From positions 1 to 39,384 of the forward strand of contig CAKVMJ010000013.1 of NCBI GenBank assembly GCA_934772445.1: a stretch of 39,384 nt of DNA. The letters are read 5' to 3'. Below, in pieces: positions 1-7,673 of the stretch (the stretch's first letter is position 1; the number at the start of each line of letters is the position of its first letter). A program made the position numbers and the translations under genes. Below the pieces are notes generated by a model. It searched no databases. It saw nothing but the letters and a program-made list of their open reading frames with translations, and was not told the DNA's origin. This stretch comes from an uncultured Clostridia bacterium. Its GTDB lineage: Bacteria; Bacillota; Clostridia; Christensenellales; UBA1242.

Positions 1-45
1 ACGAGAAATATAATTTTGCTTGCATTTACAACGGAGGAAATATTT

Positions 46-249
46 ATGTTTTTCGGAATGAATAATGGTGGCTGTGGTGGTAACCACGGTTGTGGCGAAG
101 GCGGTAACAACTGCTGTTTATTAATTTTAATTTTATTATTATGCGGTTGCAATGGTTTTGGTGAAGATAACTGTTGCTGGAATATTATCTTAATCTTATT
201 ATTGCTAAGTTGTTGCGGTTGTGGCAATTCTATCGGTAGAGGTTGCTAA
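46..249 (+). CDS. Small Cys/Gly-rich protein with two hydrophobic CC...CGC modules
   Basis: A 67-residue protein with 12 cysteines (residues 10, 16, 23, 24, 33, 35, 43, 44, 56, 57, 59, 67). After a Gly/Asn/Cys head come two similar modules, each a CC pair, a run of Leu/Ile and a CGC ending (about residues 21-36 and 41-60). I chose the ATG at 46 because a GGAGG lies ten bases upstream; a TTG at 16 has no such site. It resembles, in composition only, the short high-cysteine or Gly-rich proteins of spore formers, but I do not recognise a named family. The hydrophobic runs are too short for ordinary membrane spans. A terminator follows directly, so this is the last gene of its transcript. Confidence 0.75.
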   Translation: MFFGMNNGGCGGNHGCGEGGNNCCLLILILLLCGCNGFGEDNCCWNIILILLLLSCCGCGNSIGRGC

Positions 250-278
250 TTAGCCATTTTAATAATCGACATTAAAAT

Positions 279-310
279 AATACGCCTTTTGATTAAAGGG
301 CGTATTTTTT
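279..310 (+). terminator. Rho-independent terminator after the Cys-rich gene
   Basis: A 12-bp stem (279-290 with 295-306, one G-T pair) with a GATT loop is followed by a T run. It separates the small Cys-rich gene from the M50 protease gene. Confidence 0.85.
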
Positions 311-356
311 ATTGTTTTATTTTAAATTTTATAGTATCATATATAGAGGAGATATA

Positions 357-1016
357 ATGGTAGATATATTACTTCTTTTTAAAGATAATTCAATACAATT
401 AGTTTTGGCAGGTATAGCATTGATTTTATCGCTTGTTTTATCTCTTTCTTTTCACGAATACGCCCACGCATATATGGCTTATAAAAATGGTGACGACACG
501 GCGAAAATGATGGGAAGATTAACGGCAAATCCATTAAAGCATATCGACCCTGTTGGGCTTATTTGTTGTATGTTGTTTGGATTTGGTTGGGCTAAGCCAG
601 TTCCTATAAATCCTTTAAAGTATAGAAACTATAAGAAGGGAATGGCACAGGTTTCTGTTGCGGGAGTTATTGTTAATTTTATTTTTGCTTTTATATTTAG
701 TGGATTATATATTTGCTTAGTTACCTATACGGATTATATTTCATCAAACATACTTTTCTTTTTAGTTATATTTAGTGAGTTTATGTTTAGTTTGAATATA
801 TGCTTATTTGTATTTAATTTGCTTCCAATTTATCCTTTAGATGGCTACAACTTTTTAAGTGCGTTTACAAATTATGAAAATGGATATATGCAATTTATGA
901 GAAGATATGGTCAAATTATTTTGATTGTTGTATTGCTATGTTTTAGTTGGGTTATATCGGATATAATTGGTGCTGTAACTTTGCCAATGGTTAAATTTTG
1001 GCAGTTGATATTTTAA
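357..1016 (+). CDS. Site-2 protease family (M50) membrane metalloprotease
   Basis: A 219-residue polytopic membrane protein of the M50 family, which cleaves substrates within or near the membrane. The zinc motif HEYAH is at residues 33-37 in the first hydrophobic segment, and the second metal site is the NLLPIYPLDG motif with Asp162. The ATG at 357 follows GAGGAG; upstream codons in the same frame lack a ribosome site. It sits directly before scpA, the usual place for this protease in Clostridia. There is no CBS domain, so it is unlikely to be SpoIVFB, the protease that processes pro-SigK. Its substrate is unknown. Confidence 0.9.
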   Translation: MVDILLLFKDNSIQLVLAGIALILSLVLSLSFHEYAHAYMAYKNGDDTAKMMGRLTANPLKHIDPVGLICCMLFGFGWAKPVPINPLKYRNYKKGMAQVSVAGVIVNFIFAFIFSGLYICLVTYTDYISSNILFFLVIFSEFMFSLNICLFVFNLLPIYPLDGYNFLSAFTNYENGYMQFMRRYGQIILIVVLLCFSWVISDIIGAVTLPMVKFWQLIF

Positions 1017-1027
1017 GGGGTTAACAA

Positions 1028-1831
1028 ATGGAAGAACTTACTAATGCGGAAAAATTAATAGTTGAAGAAGCTGAAGCAGAAGGTGCGTATAGTTTTAAGT
1101 TTGCAGATAAAGAAGGTCCGCTGGATTTGCTTTTATATATGATTAAGAAAAGCAAAGTGGAGATTGAAGATGTTAAACTTGCTGATATAACCGACCAATA
1201 TTTAGCAATTGTTAGAGAAGCTCAAAATATGAATATGGAAGTGGCGAGCGAATTTGTTGTTGTGGCTAGTCAGTTGTTGGAAATAAAGAGTAAAACATTG
1301 CTTCCTAAAGATGAGGAAGAGGAAGAAGAAGTTATTGATGAAGAATGGCTTTTAAAAATGCGACTTAAAGAACACGAACTTATGAAGGAAATGGCAGAAA
1401 ATTTAAAACCTTTAGAAAATACAGATAGGTTTTATAAAGCACCAGAACCAAGTGCGGGTAAATTTAGATTTGTATTAAAAGATATGCAATTGGATATGTT
1501 GCTAGATGCTTTTGTTTCAGTGATGAATAGAGTTACGCAACAAGAAAAGCAGAACGAAACCAAAGAAGTTGAAAAAGAAAAATTCACTGTTGAACAAAAG
1601 ATTTCATCAATAAAAGATGCGTTGCTTTTAAATAAAAAAGTTGGTTTTAAAGAATTATTCTCGCCAACAGCTTCTAAAAATGAGATTGTAACAACTTTTA
1701 TGGCATTGCTTGAAATGTTGAAACTACAACAAATTAAGGTTCAACAAGATGGATTATTTAATGATATAACAATTGTTAGAAGAGAAGATGAAGAAGAAAC
1801 TCAAGAAAATAATGAAGAAATTAAAGCATAA
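1028..1831 (+). CDS. scpA: Segregation and condensation protein A (kleisin)
   Basis: ScpA is the kleisin that bridges the SMC heads and binds ScpB in the bacterial condensin, which compacts and segregates the chromosome. The N-terminal kleisin signature GPLDLLLYMIKK is at about residues 30-41, followed by a helical segment, an acidic stretch near 96-105 and a C-terminal winged-helix part ending near residue 250. At 267 residues it is slightly longer than usual because of an acidic tail. It lies 11 bases after the M50 gene and 12 before scpB, so the three are likely co-transcribed. Confidence 0.95.
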   Translation: MEELTNAEKLIVEEAEAEGAYSFKFADKEGPLDLLLYMIKKSKVEIEDVKLADITDQYLAIVREAQNMNMEVASEFVVVASQLLEIKSKTLLPKDEEEEEEVIDEEWLLKMRLKEHELMKEMAENLKPLENTDRFYKAPEPSAGKFRFVLKDMQLDMLLDAFVSVMNRVTQQEKQNETKEVEKEKFTVEQKISSIKDALLLNKKVGFKELFSPTASKNEIVTTFMALLEMLKLQQIKVQQDGLFNDITIVRREDEEETQENNEEIKA

Positions 1832-1843
1832 ACAAAGGAAAGA

Positions 1844-2617
1844 ATGATGGATAATTTAAAAGAAGTTTTAAAATCTATATTATTTGTTGCTGGTGATGGC
1901 GTACAATTTTCGGATATTGCCGAAAAGCTGGAATTAGATGTAGATGAAGTTAAAAATCAATTTAAAGAAATGGAAAAAGAGTCTAAAGAAAATAATGAAG
2001 GAATCCAAGTTATTATTTATAATAACAAGGCACAATTATGCTCTAATCCAAATTTTTCTGAGCAAGTTTCAACTGTTTTAAATCCAATAAGAGAAAAAGC
2101 GTTAACAAAAGCAGTTATGGATGTTTGTGCGATTGTTGCTTATAGGCAACCAATAACAAGGCTTGAAATTGAAAAGATAAGAGGATTTAATAGTGATTAT
2201 GCTGTTTCAACATTAATTGAAAATAACCTAATAGAAGTTGTTGGAAGAAAAGATGCAGTAGGAAAACCATTACTTTTTGGTACAACAGATAATTTCCTAA
2301 AGAAATTTGGGTTAGAGAGTTTGGAAGATTTACCAGAATATGAGAGTCTGCTTGATAGAATTAAAGTGATTAAAGAAAGTGTTAACAATAATAGTTTATA
2401 TGATTTTAGGTCAATTCCAGAAAGTGAAGAAAAACCAGCTGAAGAAGATGATGAAGCCACAAAGTTATTAAAAGAACACGGAAAAGATGTTGATAATGAA
2501 AAGGCTTTAGATGAATTGGAAGATGATATTATAAATGATATAGTTAATTCTAATAAGAGAATTGATGATATTTTAGGTAAAGATATAGATACTGTTGATA
2601 CAGATAATTTATATTAA
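1844..2617 (+). CDS. scpB: Segregation and condensation protein B
   Basis: ScpB is the dimeric winged-helix partner that binds ScpA in the SMC-ScpAB complex. The hallmark segment running through AIVAYRQPITRLEIEKIRG and the following VSTLIENNLIEVVGRKD is at about residues 97-140. The protein is 257 residues against roughly 190-200 for most family members; the excess is a strongly acidic C-terminal tail from about residue 190, rich in Glu and Asp, likely disordered. Start: ATG at 1844 or the adjacent ATG at 1847, both after AAAGGAAAG. Confidence 0.95.
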   Translation: MMDNLKEVLKSILFVAGDGVQFSDIAEKLELDVDEVKNQFKEMEKESKENNEGIQVIIYNNKAQLCSNPNFSEQVSTVLNPIREKALTKAVMDVCAIVAYRQPITRLEIEKIRGFNSDYAVSTLIENNLIEVVGRKDAVGKPLLFGTTDNFLKKFGLESLEDLPEYESLLDRIKVIKESVNNNSLYDFRSIPESEEKPAEEDDEATKLLKEHGKDVDNEKALDELEDDIINDIVNSNKRIDDILGKDIDTVDTDNLY

Positions 2618-2664
2618 AATAATATTTTTAGAATTTTAATATTAAAAATGCAAATAATAATCTC

Positions 2665-3222
2665 GTGAAGAACGCGGTTATTATTTTTTTAATTGTTGTA
2701 TTGATAGTAACAACAAGAATATGTATTCGAGTTGAAGCAAGATATGATGTTCTAATAAATAAAGGTCATCTTAAGTTAGTCTTGTTTAAATTTTTAACTG
2801 TTTATAATAAAAACTTTGAGGTAATAGGATTGTTTATCAAACTTATTAGTAAACGAGGTAAAGTTGAGATGATTAAAATTGATTTGCAAGATAAAAAACT
2901 TAAATTTATTGCAGACTTGCAATATTATATCATTCATAAAATATACCTAATATCATTTAATAGTAGGTTGAATATTGGCAATGAAGATGCAATAAAAACT
3001 TGTGCCTATTATGAATGTACAACAATTATTAATAATATTATTTTCTTTAAGATTAATAATTTTGAAAAAGATTCTGAAATTAGTATGCAAATTTTTCCAA
3101 CTATTGCAGAGAATAAATTAAACATAGGATTAAAAGTTGAATTTATGGTAAGTTTATTTGATTTGGCTTATGGCGCTATGCAAGCATTATTAGAAAAAGG
3201 AAATTTTATATATGAAAGATAA
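2665..3222 (+). CDS. DUF2953 family protein
   Basis: A 185-residue protein with an N-terminal hydrophobic segment (residues 3-18) and a mixed beta-rich body. Position between scpB and gerW is the typical place of DUF2953 proteins in Clostridia, and the overall pattern (N-terminal membrane segment, central LYDLQ/YYxxHKI-like part, C-terminal FDLAYG) fits. Function is unknown; the link with gerW and dacF suggests a role in sporulation. The only common start codon is a GTG at 2665, and no ribosome site precedes it, so the start is uncertain. The 3' end overlaps gerW by 11 bases. Confidence 0.75.
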   Translation: MKNAVIIFLIVVLIVTTRICIRVEARYDVLINKGHLKLVLFKFLTVYNKNFEVIGLFIKLISKRGKVEMIKIDLQDKKLKFIADLQYYIIHKIYLISFNSRLNIGNEDAIKTCAYYECTTIINNIIFFKINNFEKDSEISMQIFPTIAENKLNIGLKVEFMVSLFDLAYGAMQALLEKGNFIYER

Positions 3223-3598
3223 AGAAAAGAAAAATGAAATAAAAGAAGAGGTTTCAAATATTATTGAAAATACTTTACAAAATATAAAAAGCATTGCAGA
3301 TGGTAATACAATAATTGGTAAGCCGATAAAGGTAAATGAAAGTATAACAATAATTCCTTTAAATAAAATAAATGTGGGATATGTGATTGGCGAAAGCAAT
3401 ATATCATTAAATAAAAAGTCGAACCCATCTTTAATAAATGGAAGTACAACGGGCTTTAATGTTTTTCCTTTAGGTTATATTCTTATAAATAAAAATTTAG
3501 TTCAATATGTGAATTTAGATAAAACTTATCCATATAAAAAATTAGTAGATTTAATTGAACAAAGTATAAAAATATTATCATCAAAGCAGGAGAAGTAA
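3212..3598 (+). CDS. gerW: GerW/YtfJ family sporulation protein
   Basis: A 128-residue member of the YtfJ (GerW) family, spore proteins needed for efficient germination in Bacillus. The N-terminal part ENTLQNIKSIADGNTIIGKPI and the following ITIIPLNKINVGYVIGE carry the family pattern at about residues 17-66; a Gly/Ser segment then leads into the hydrophobic C-terminal third. The ATG at 3212 lies inside the end of the DUF2953 gene with AAAAGGAAA upstream, suggesting translational coupling. dacF starts three bases after its stop. Confidence 0.9.
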   Translation: MKDKEKKNEIKEEVSNIIENTLQNIKSIADGNTIIGKPIKVNESITIIPLNKINVGYVIGESNISLNKKSNPSLINGSTTGFNVFPLGYILINKNLVQYVNLDKTYPYKKLVDLIEQSIKILSSKQEK

Positions 3599-3601
3599 AA
3601 A

Positions 3602-4741
3602 ATGAGTAAAAAGATGATTTGTCATATAGTAATAGTATTATTGTCATTAATCGCTATATTAAATGTCAATAACTATATGATTTATGCCAATAATGAAATT
3701 GTTGCACCAGCTAAATCTATGGTAGTTTTAGAGGGTAACACTGGAGAAGTTTTGTATGAATTTAAAAAAGATTTAAGGTTGCCGATGGCGAGTGTTACAA
3801 AAATTGCAACAGCTATTTTGGCAATTGAAAATAGCAATTTAGATGATGTTATAACTGTTGATGATAAGGCCGTTGGAATAGAAGGAACTAGTATTTATCT
3901 TGATTATAATGAAAAAATCTCAATCCGAAATCTGCTATATGGATTAATGCTTGCAAGTGGTAATGATTGTGCTATGGCGTTAGCGTGTCATATAGGTGGA
4001 GAAGGTGGAAGCAAAAAGTTTGTTGAGATGATGAATGAATTTGCAGATAAATTAGAATTGCAAAACACTCATTTTGATAATCCTCACGGATTAGATAGCA
4101 AAACGCATTATACTTCAGCCTATGATTTAAGTAAGATAACAGCGTATGCTTTAAAGAATGAAACATTTAAAGAAATAGTTTCAACAAAATATAAAACAAT
4201 TGAAGGTGGAGAACATTCTGGAACGAGGTATTTAAAGAATAAAAATAAATTGTTGTTTACTAGAGATGATTGCGTTGGAGTTAAAACTGGTTTTACAGAT
4301 AATGCAGGAAGGTGTCTTGTAAATGCATCTGAAAAAGATGGTTTGCAAATTATTAGCGTTGTATTAAATTGCGGACCAATGTTTGAAGAATGTGATAGAC
4401 TAACTAATAAGGCTTTTGAAGAATATAAAATAAAAGAGTTTGTAAAACCTTATACATTTGTTAGCAATTTAATTGTTGAAGATGGAGATAAAGAACAGGT
4501 TGGAGTTGCAACAATTAATGGTTATAAAGCATTGATAAAAAAAGCCGATGAAGATAAATATAGAGTTGAATACGATATTCCTTCCACAATTAAAGCACCA
4601 GTGAATTTTGATACAATTATAGGTAAGGTAAAAGTTTTGTTTAACGATGATGAGATTTATTCCGAAAATCTTTATGCTATTGATACTTCAAGAAATATAG
4701 ATCTAAAATATCTCATTGAAAATATAATAAGTAATTGGTAA
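3602..4741 (+). CDS. dacF: D-alanyl-D-alanine carboxypeptidase (DacF/DacB type, S11)
   Basis: A penicillin-binding protein that trims the terminal D-Ala from peptidoglycan stem peptides; in spore formers the DacF/DacB group tunes cortex cross-linking. All three active-site motifs are present: SVTK at 64-67, SGN at 119-121 and KTG at 228-230. An N-terminal hydrophobic segment (about 8-27) acts as signal peptide, and the C-terminal domain after about residue 280 is the usual beta-rich PBP5-type module. Length is 379, normal for the family. It ends the scp-gerW transcript at a terminator. Relatives often carry spmA and spmB next; they are missing here. Confidence 0.93.
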   Translation: MSKKMICHIVIVLLSLIAILNVNNYMIYANNEIVAPAKSMVVLEGNTGEVLYEFKKDLRLPMASVTKIATAILAIENSNLDDVITVDDKAVGIEGTSIYLDYNEKISIRNLLYGLMLASGNDCAMALACHIGGEGGSKKFVEMMNEFADKLELQNTHFDNPHGLDSKTHYTSAYDLSKITAYALKNETFKEIVSTKYKTIEGGEHSGTRYLKNKNKLLFTRDDCVGVKTGFTDNAGRCLVNASEKDGLQIISVVLNCGPMFEECDRLTNKAFEEYKIKEFVKPYTFVSNLIVEDGDKEQVGVATINGYKALIKKADEDKYRVEYDIPSTIKAPVNFDTIIGKVKVLFNDDEIYSENLYAIDTSRNIDLKYLIENIISNW

Positions 4742-4761
4742 AAGTTTATTTTAATAATAAG

Positions 4762-4790
4762 AAAGCGAGGAATTAATTCTTCGCTTTTTT
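4762..4790 (+). terminator. Rho-independent terminator after dacF
   Basis: An AT-rich inverted repeat with a GCGA/TCGC core (arms beginning 4762 and ending 4787) is followed by six Ts. It closes the M50-scpAB-gerW-dacF operon. Confidence 0.85.
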
Positions 4791-4831
4791 ATTTTTAATT
4801 TCTAAAATATAATTTAACTATAAAATTTCGT

Positions 4832-4858
4832 TTGCAAAATAAATTAAATCATTATAAA
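4832..4858 (+). promoter_or_regulatory. Candidate promoter for the pseudouridine synthase gene
   Basis: TTGCAA at 4832-4837 and TATAAA at 4853-4858 are separated by 15 bases, slightly short for a SigA promoter. The position after the dacF terminator and about 20 bases before the start codon supports it. Confidence 0.4.
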
Positions 4859-4877
4859 ATAGACCTAGGGTGTGCGT

Positions 4878-5579
4878 ATGAGAATAAATAAATTTTTAGC
4901 GAGTGCCGGAATAGGTAGTCGGCGAAAGGTTGAAGAGCTTATTACAAATGGTTTAATTACAATAAATGGGGAAGTGGTTTCAAACCTTGCAACAGATGTA
5001 TTAGAAACAGATACGGTTGAGTATAAGGGCAAAAAGGTGGTTTTGAATGAAAATAGGGTTTACTTCATTTTAAATAAACCTAAATGTTATATAACTTCCG
5101 TTTCCGATGAGAAAGGAAGAAAAACTGTTTTAAATTTAATGAAAGGTGTTAAAGAACGAATTTTTCCAGTTGGAAGATTGGATTATAACACAGAAGGATT
5201 GTTGATATTGACTAATGATGGAGATTTCGCAAATAGCATTATTCATCCATCAAAGCATATAAGTAAAACATACGAAGTTTTTACAAGAGTTAAGCCAACT
5301 AGTTCTGGATTAAATCAATTAAAGAAAGGCGTTTGTATAGATGGAATACAATATATGCCTGCAGTAGTTGGTTCAACAGTTAAGTTTAATGATGGATTTT
5401 TAACCACAATCACAATTTTCGAAGGCAAAAACCACGAAGTTAGAAATATGTTTTCATATATTAACGCAAAGGTTTATGATTTGAAAAGAATTAAAATTGG
5501 TGAACTTACTCTTGGTGACTTGCAAAGTGGTAAATTTAGAAAACTAGATAAAAATGAATTAAATAAAATCTATTTGTAA
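4878..5579 (+). CDS. rluB: Pseudouridine synthase, RsuA/RluB family
   Basis: Converts a specific uridine of ribosomal RNA to pseudouridine. The N-terminal S4 RNA-binding domain is at about residues 1-60 (start MRINKFLASAGIGSRRK) and the catalytic motif GRLDYNTEGLLILTNDG begins at 99, with Asp102 the catalytic residue. At 233 residues it is typical. The ATG at 4878 is spaced correctly from AGGGTG; a GTG six bases earlier would overlap it. The location after the scp/dacF cluster matches rluB of Bacillus, but 23S versus 16S specificity cannot be told from the sequence. cmk follows after 16 bases. Confidence 0.88.
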   Translation: MRINKFLASAGIGSRRKVEELITNGLITINGEVVSNLATDVLETDTVEYKGKKVVLNENRVYFILNKPKCYITSVSDEKGRKTVLNLMKGVKERIFPVGRLDYNTEGLLILTNDGDFANSIIHPSKHISKTYEVFTRVKPTSSGLNQLKKGVCIDGIQYMPAVVGSTVKFNDGFLTTITIFEGKNHEVRNMFSYINAKVYDLKRIKIGELTLGDLQSGKFRKLDKNELNKIYL

Positions 5580-5595
5580 TAAGGAGATAATAAAT

Positions 5596-6252
5596 ATGAT
5601 AACAATTGCAGTTGATGGTCCAAGCGGATCTGGAAAGAGTACAGTTACAGATATTGTGGCTAAAAAATTAAATATCTTGCATCTTAATACAGGTGCTTTA
5701 TATAGAGCAATAGGATTATATGCTTTAGATAATAATTTAGATCCAAACGATGAAAAATCAATTATTTCAAATCTGGATAAAATAAATATAAAAATCAAAT
5801 TCGTTGATGGTGAGCAACGAGTTATTATGAATGATATTGATGTTACAAATAGGCTTTATTCTTTAGAGGTTAGCAATGCGTGTTCAATCACATCTGCTTA
5901 TAAATTTGTAAGAGATAAAATTTTAGATATTCAAAGAGATGTGGCAAAAGAACATTCTTGCATAATGGAAGGAAGAGATATTACTAGCCATGTTCTTCCA
6001 AATGCAAAATATAAATTCTATATTGACGCAAGCCCAGAAATTAGGGCAAAAAGAAGAATGAATGATGAAAAAAATACAACAAAAGAATTAAACTATGATG
6101 AAGTTTTATCACAAATAATTGAAAGAGATAGAAGAGATAAAGAAAGAACTTTATGTCCGCTTGTTTTGGTTGATGATGCTGTTTATATAAACACAGATAA
6201 TTTAACAATTGATGAAGTTGTAGATAAAATCCTAAACATAGTTCAAAAATGA
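5596..6252 (+). CDS. cmk: Cytidylate kinase
   Basis: Phosphorylates CMP and dCMP with ATP in pyrimidine salvage. The P-loop GPSGSGKST is at residues 8-16, and the CMP-binding and lid elements follow, including MEGRDITSHVLPNA and the RDRRDKERT segment near residues 177-186. Length 218 is normal. AAGGAGATAA precedes the ATG. It is followed by plsC nine bases downstream, the standard clostridial cmk-plsC pair. Confidence 0.96.
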   Translation: MITIAVDGPSGSGKSTVTDIVAKKLNILHLNTGALYRAIGLYALDNNLDPNDEKSIISNLDKINIKIKFVDGEQRVIMNDIDVTNRLYSLEVSNACSITSAYKFVRDKILDIQRDVAKEHSCIMEGRDITSHVLPNAKYKFYIDASPEIRAKRRMNDEKNTTKELNYDEVLSQIIERDRRDKERTLCPLVLVDDAVYINTDNLTIDEVVDKILNIVQK

Positions 6253-6261
6253 GGGGTTTAA

Positions 6262-6891
6262 ATGTTTTATTATATATGTTTTATTTTAGCATACTTACCT
6301 TTGCTTATATTGTATCCAACTAGAGTTATTGGTAAAAAAAATATACCTAAGAAAGGCAAGATGATTTTATGTTGTAACCACCAATCAAATGCTGATGTGC
6401 CTTTAATTGCAACTAGATTGTGTCGTAGAAGATATAAATATATGGCTAAAGATAGTTTGTTTAAAAATAAATTGCTTGGTGCTATATTAAAAAACTGGGG
6501 TGGTTATCCGATCAAAAGGGGAGAAACCGACTTGCAAGCTGTTAAGAAAACTCTAGGTTATCTAAAAGCGGATAAGGCAGTATGTATTTTCCCTGAAGGA
6601 ACAAGAGTTCAAACAACAGATCAAAACAATTTAAAAGATGGCGTTATTTTATTTGCAATTAGATCAAAAGCACCAATCGTACCAGCTATGATGATAAGAA
6701 AACCAAGAATTTTTAGAAGGAATAGACTTGTGGTTGGTAAACCATTTAATTTATCTGAAATGGAAGAATTTAAAGATGCAAGGCTCAATGATGAGTTAAT
6801 GGCTAAAGGAAAACAAATTCTCCACGATAGAATGTTTGAATTATTGGATAAATATCAATATAAGAAAAAGAAAAAGAAAAAGGATAAATAA
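6262..6891 (+). CDS. plsC: 1-acyl-sn-glycerol-3-phosphate acyltransferase
   Basis: Adds the second acyl chain to lysophosphatidic acid to give phosphatidic acid at the membrane. The HX4D catalytic motif is NHQSNAD (His40, Asp45) and the glycerol phosphate-binding motif FPEGTR is at 110-115; residues 1-20 form a membrane anchor. Length is 209. The protein ends in a lysine run, KKKKKKKDK, encoded by a purine-only tract where polymerase slippage is conceivable. It ends the rluB-cmk-plsC transcript; the ispH and rpsA genes often found next in Clostridia are not here. Confidence 0.94.
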   Translation: MFYYICFILAYLPLLILYPTRVIGKKNIPKKGKMILCCNHQSNADVPLIATRLCRRRYKYMAKDSLFKNKLLGAILKNWGGYPIKRGETDLQAVKKTLGYLKADKAVCIFPEGTRVQTTDQNNLKDGVILFAIRSKAPIVPAMMIRKPRIFRRNRLVVGKPFNLSEMEEFKDARLNDELMAKGKQILHDRMFELLDKYQYKKKKKKKDK

Positions 6892-6894
6892 TTA

Positions 6895-6939
6895 AAGTAA
6901 ACCCCATTTTTGCACCGCAAAAATAAAAAGAGGTTACTT
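6895..6939 (+). repeat. Two-tier inverted repeat after plsC
   Basis: Outer arms AAGTAA..CC (6895-6903) and GGTTACTT (6932-6939) enclose an inner perfect 8-bp stem, ATTTTTGC (6906-6913) with GCAAAAAT (6917-6924), and a three-base loop. No T run follows, so it is not an ordinary terminator; it may protect the 3' end of the transcript. Confidence 0.6.
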
Positions 6940-6963
6940 CATAATCTTCAATATTTTTTAATA

Positions 6964-6995
6964 AAAAAGCGTATTTCTTAGTGAATACGCTTTTT
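6964..6995 (+). terminator. Rho-independent terminator after plsC
   Basis: A perfect 12-bp stem, AAAAAGCGTATT (6964-6975) with AATACGCTTTTT (6984-6995). The A and T runs on both sides allow it to work in either direction. The following stretch to 7143 is plain AT-rich sequence in which I see no gene. Confidence 0.85.
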
Positions 6996-7143
6996 CTATG
7001 TTTGATTATAATTATCAAATTTTTTTAATTTTTTATTAAAAGCTAAACTGGAATTTATAAATCTTTAATTTGTACTAAAAAATAAATTTATCTGTTAATA
7101 AATAAAAGTGAAATTAAATTTACAATTAAATTAGAAATATCAA

Positions 7144-7167
7144 CAAAAAAAGTCCTTTATCAGGACT
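7144..7167 (-). terminator. Rho-independent terminator of the tRNA operon
   Basis: On the minus strand, AGTCCTGATAAAGGACT forms a 6-bp stem followed by a run of Ts (As at 7145-7150 on plus). It lies just downstream of tRNA-Tyr and ends the tRNA operon. Confidence 0.85.
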
Positions 7168-7174
7168 CAATATT

Positions 7175-7259
7175 TGGTGGGAGAGGCTGGATTCGAACCA
7201 ACGAAGTCGGAGACGACGGATTTACAGTCCGTTCCATTTGGCCGCTCTGGAACTCTCCC
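7175..7259 (-). tRNA. tRNA-Tyr (GTA)
   Basis: An 85-base tRNA with acceptor stem GGGAGAG/CTCTCCC, a long variable arm typical of tRNA-Tyr, TTCGAATC T loop, anticodon GTA (7223-7225) and an encoded CCA end. Last gene of the six-tRNA operon. Confidence 0.96.
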
Positions 7260-7356
7260 ATAATATGTTAAATTTTACTATTTCTTACTTATGATTAAGC
7301 AAAAACAATAATTATAAAAGGGGGAAATTATTGCAAATAGCGAAGTTTAACATATT

Positions 7357-7432
7357 TGGAGCTGGTGATAGGAATCGAACCCACAACCTGCTGATTACAA
7401 GTCAGCTGCTCTACCGATTGAGCTACACCAGC
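7357..7432 (-). tRNA. tRNA-Thr (TGT)
   Basis: A 76-base cloverleaf with acceptor GCTGGTG/CACCAGC, anticodon TGT (7397-7399), T loop TTCGATT and encoded CCA. It lies 97 bases from tRNA-Tyr, the widest gap in the cluster. Confidence 0.96.
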
Positions 7433-7481
7433 ATATAAATAACTATTTAGCAATAATTTAATTTTTAATTCCAATCTTAAA

Positions 7482-7557
7482 TGGTGCCTCGGGGCGGAAT
7501 CGAACCACCGACACAAGGATTTTCAGTCCTTTGCTCTACCGACTGAGCTACCGAGGC
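7482..7557 (-). tRNA. tRNA-Phe (GAA)
   Basis: A 76-base cloverleaf with acceptor GCCTCGG/CCGAGGC, anticodon GAA (7522-7524), T loop TTCGATT and encoded CCA. Confidence 0.96.
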
Positions 7558-7566
7558 AAACATAAT

Positions 7567-7643
7567 TGGCGACCTGAAGGGGACTCGAACCCCTGACCTC
7601 TAGCGTGACAGGCTAGCGTTCTAACCAGCTGAACTACCAGGCC
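7567..7643 (-). tRNA. tRNA-Asp (GTC)
   Basis: A 77-base cloverleaf with anticodon GTC (7607-7609), acceptor GGCCTGG paired with two wobble pairs, discriminator G as expected for Asp, and encoded CCA. Confidence 0.96.
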
Positions 7644-7673
7644 ATATAGAACTATGTTATTTAATCGGAATTT

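Noticed and set aside
357..1016. M50 protease as SpoIVFB
   Set aside because: No CBS domain and no spoIVFA neighbour; its place before scpA is that of a general site-2 protease.
6996..7143. Possible small gene or RNA between plsC and the tRNA operon
   Set aside because: Only AT-rich sequence without ribosome site, promoter pair or stable structure.
7328..7516. Protein-coding frame on minus across the tRNA genes
   Set aside because: It runs through tRNA-Phe and tRNA-Thr and is explained by their sequence.
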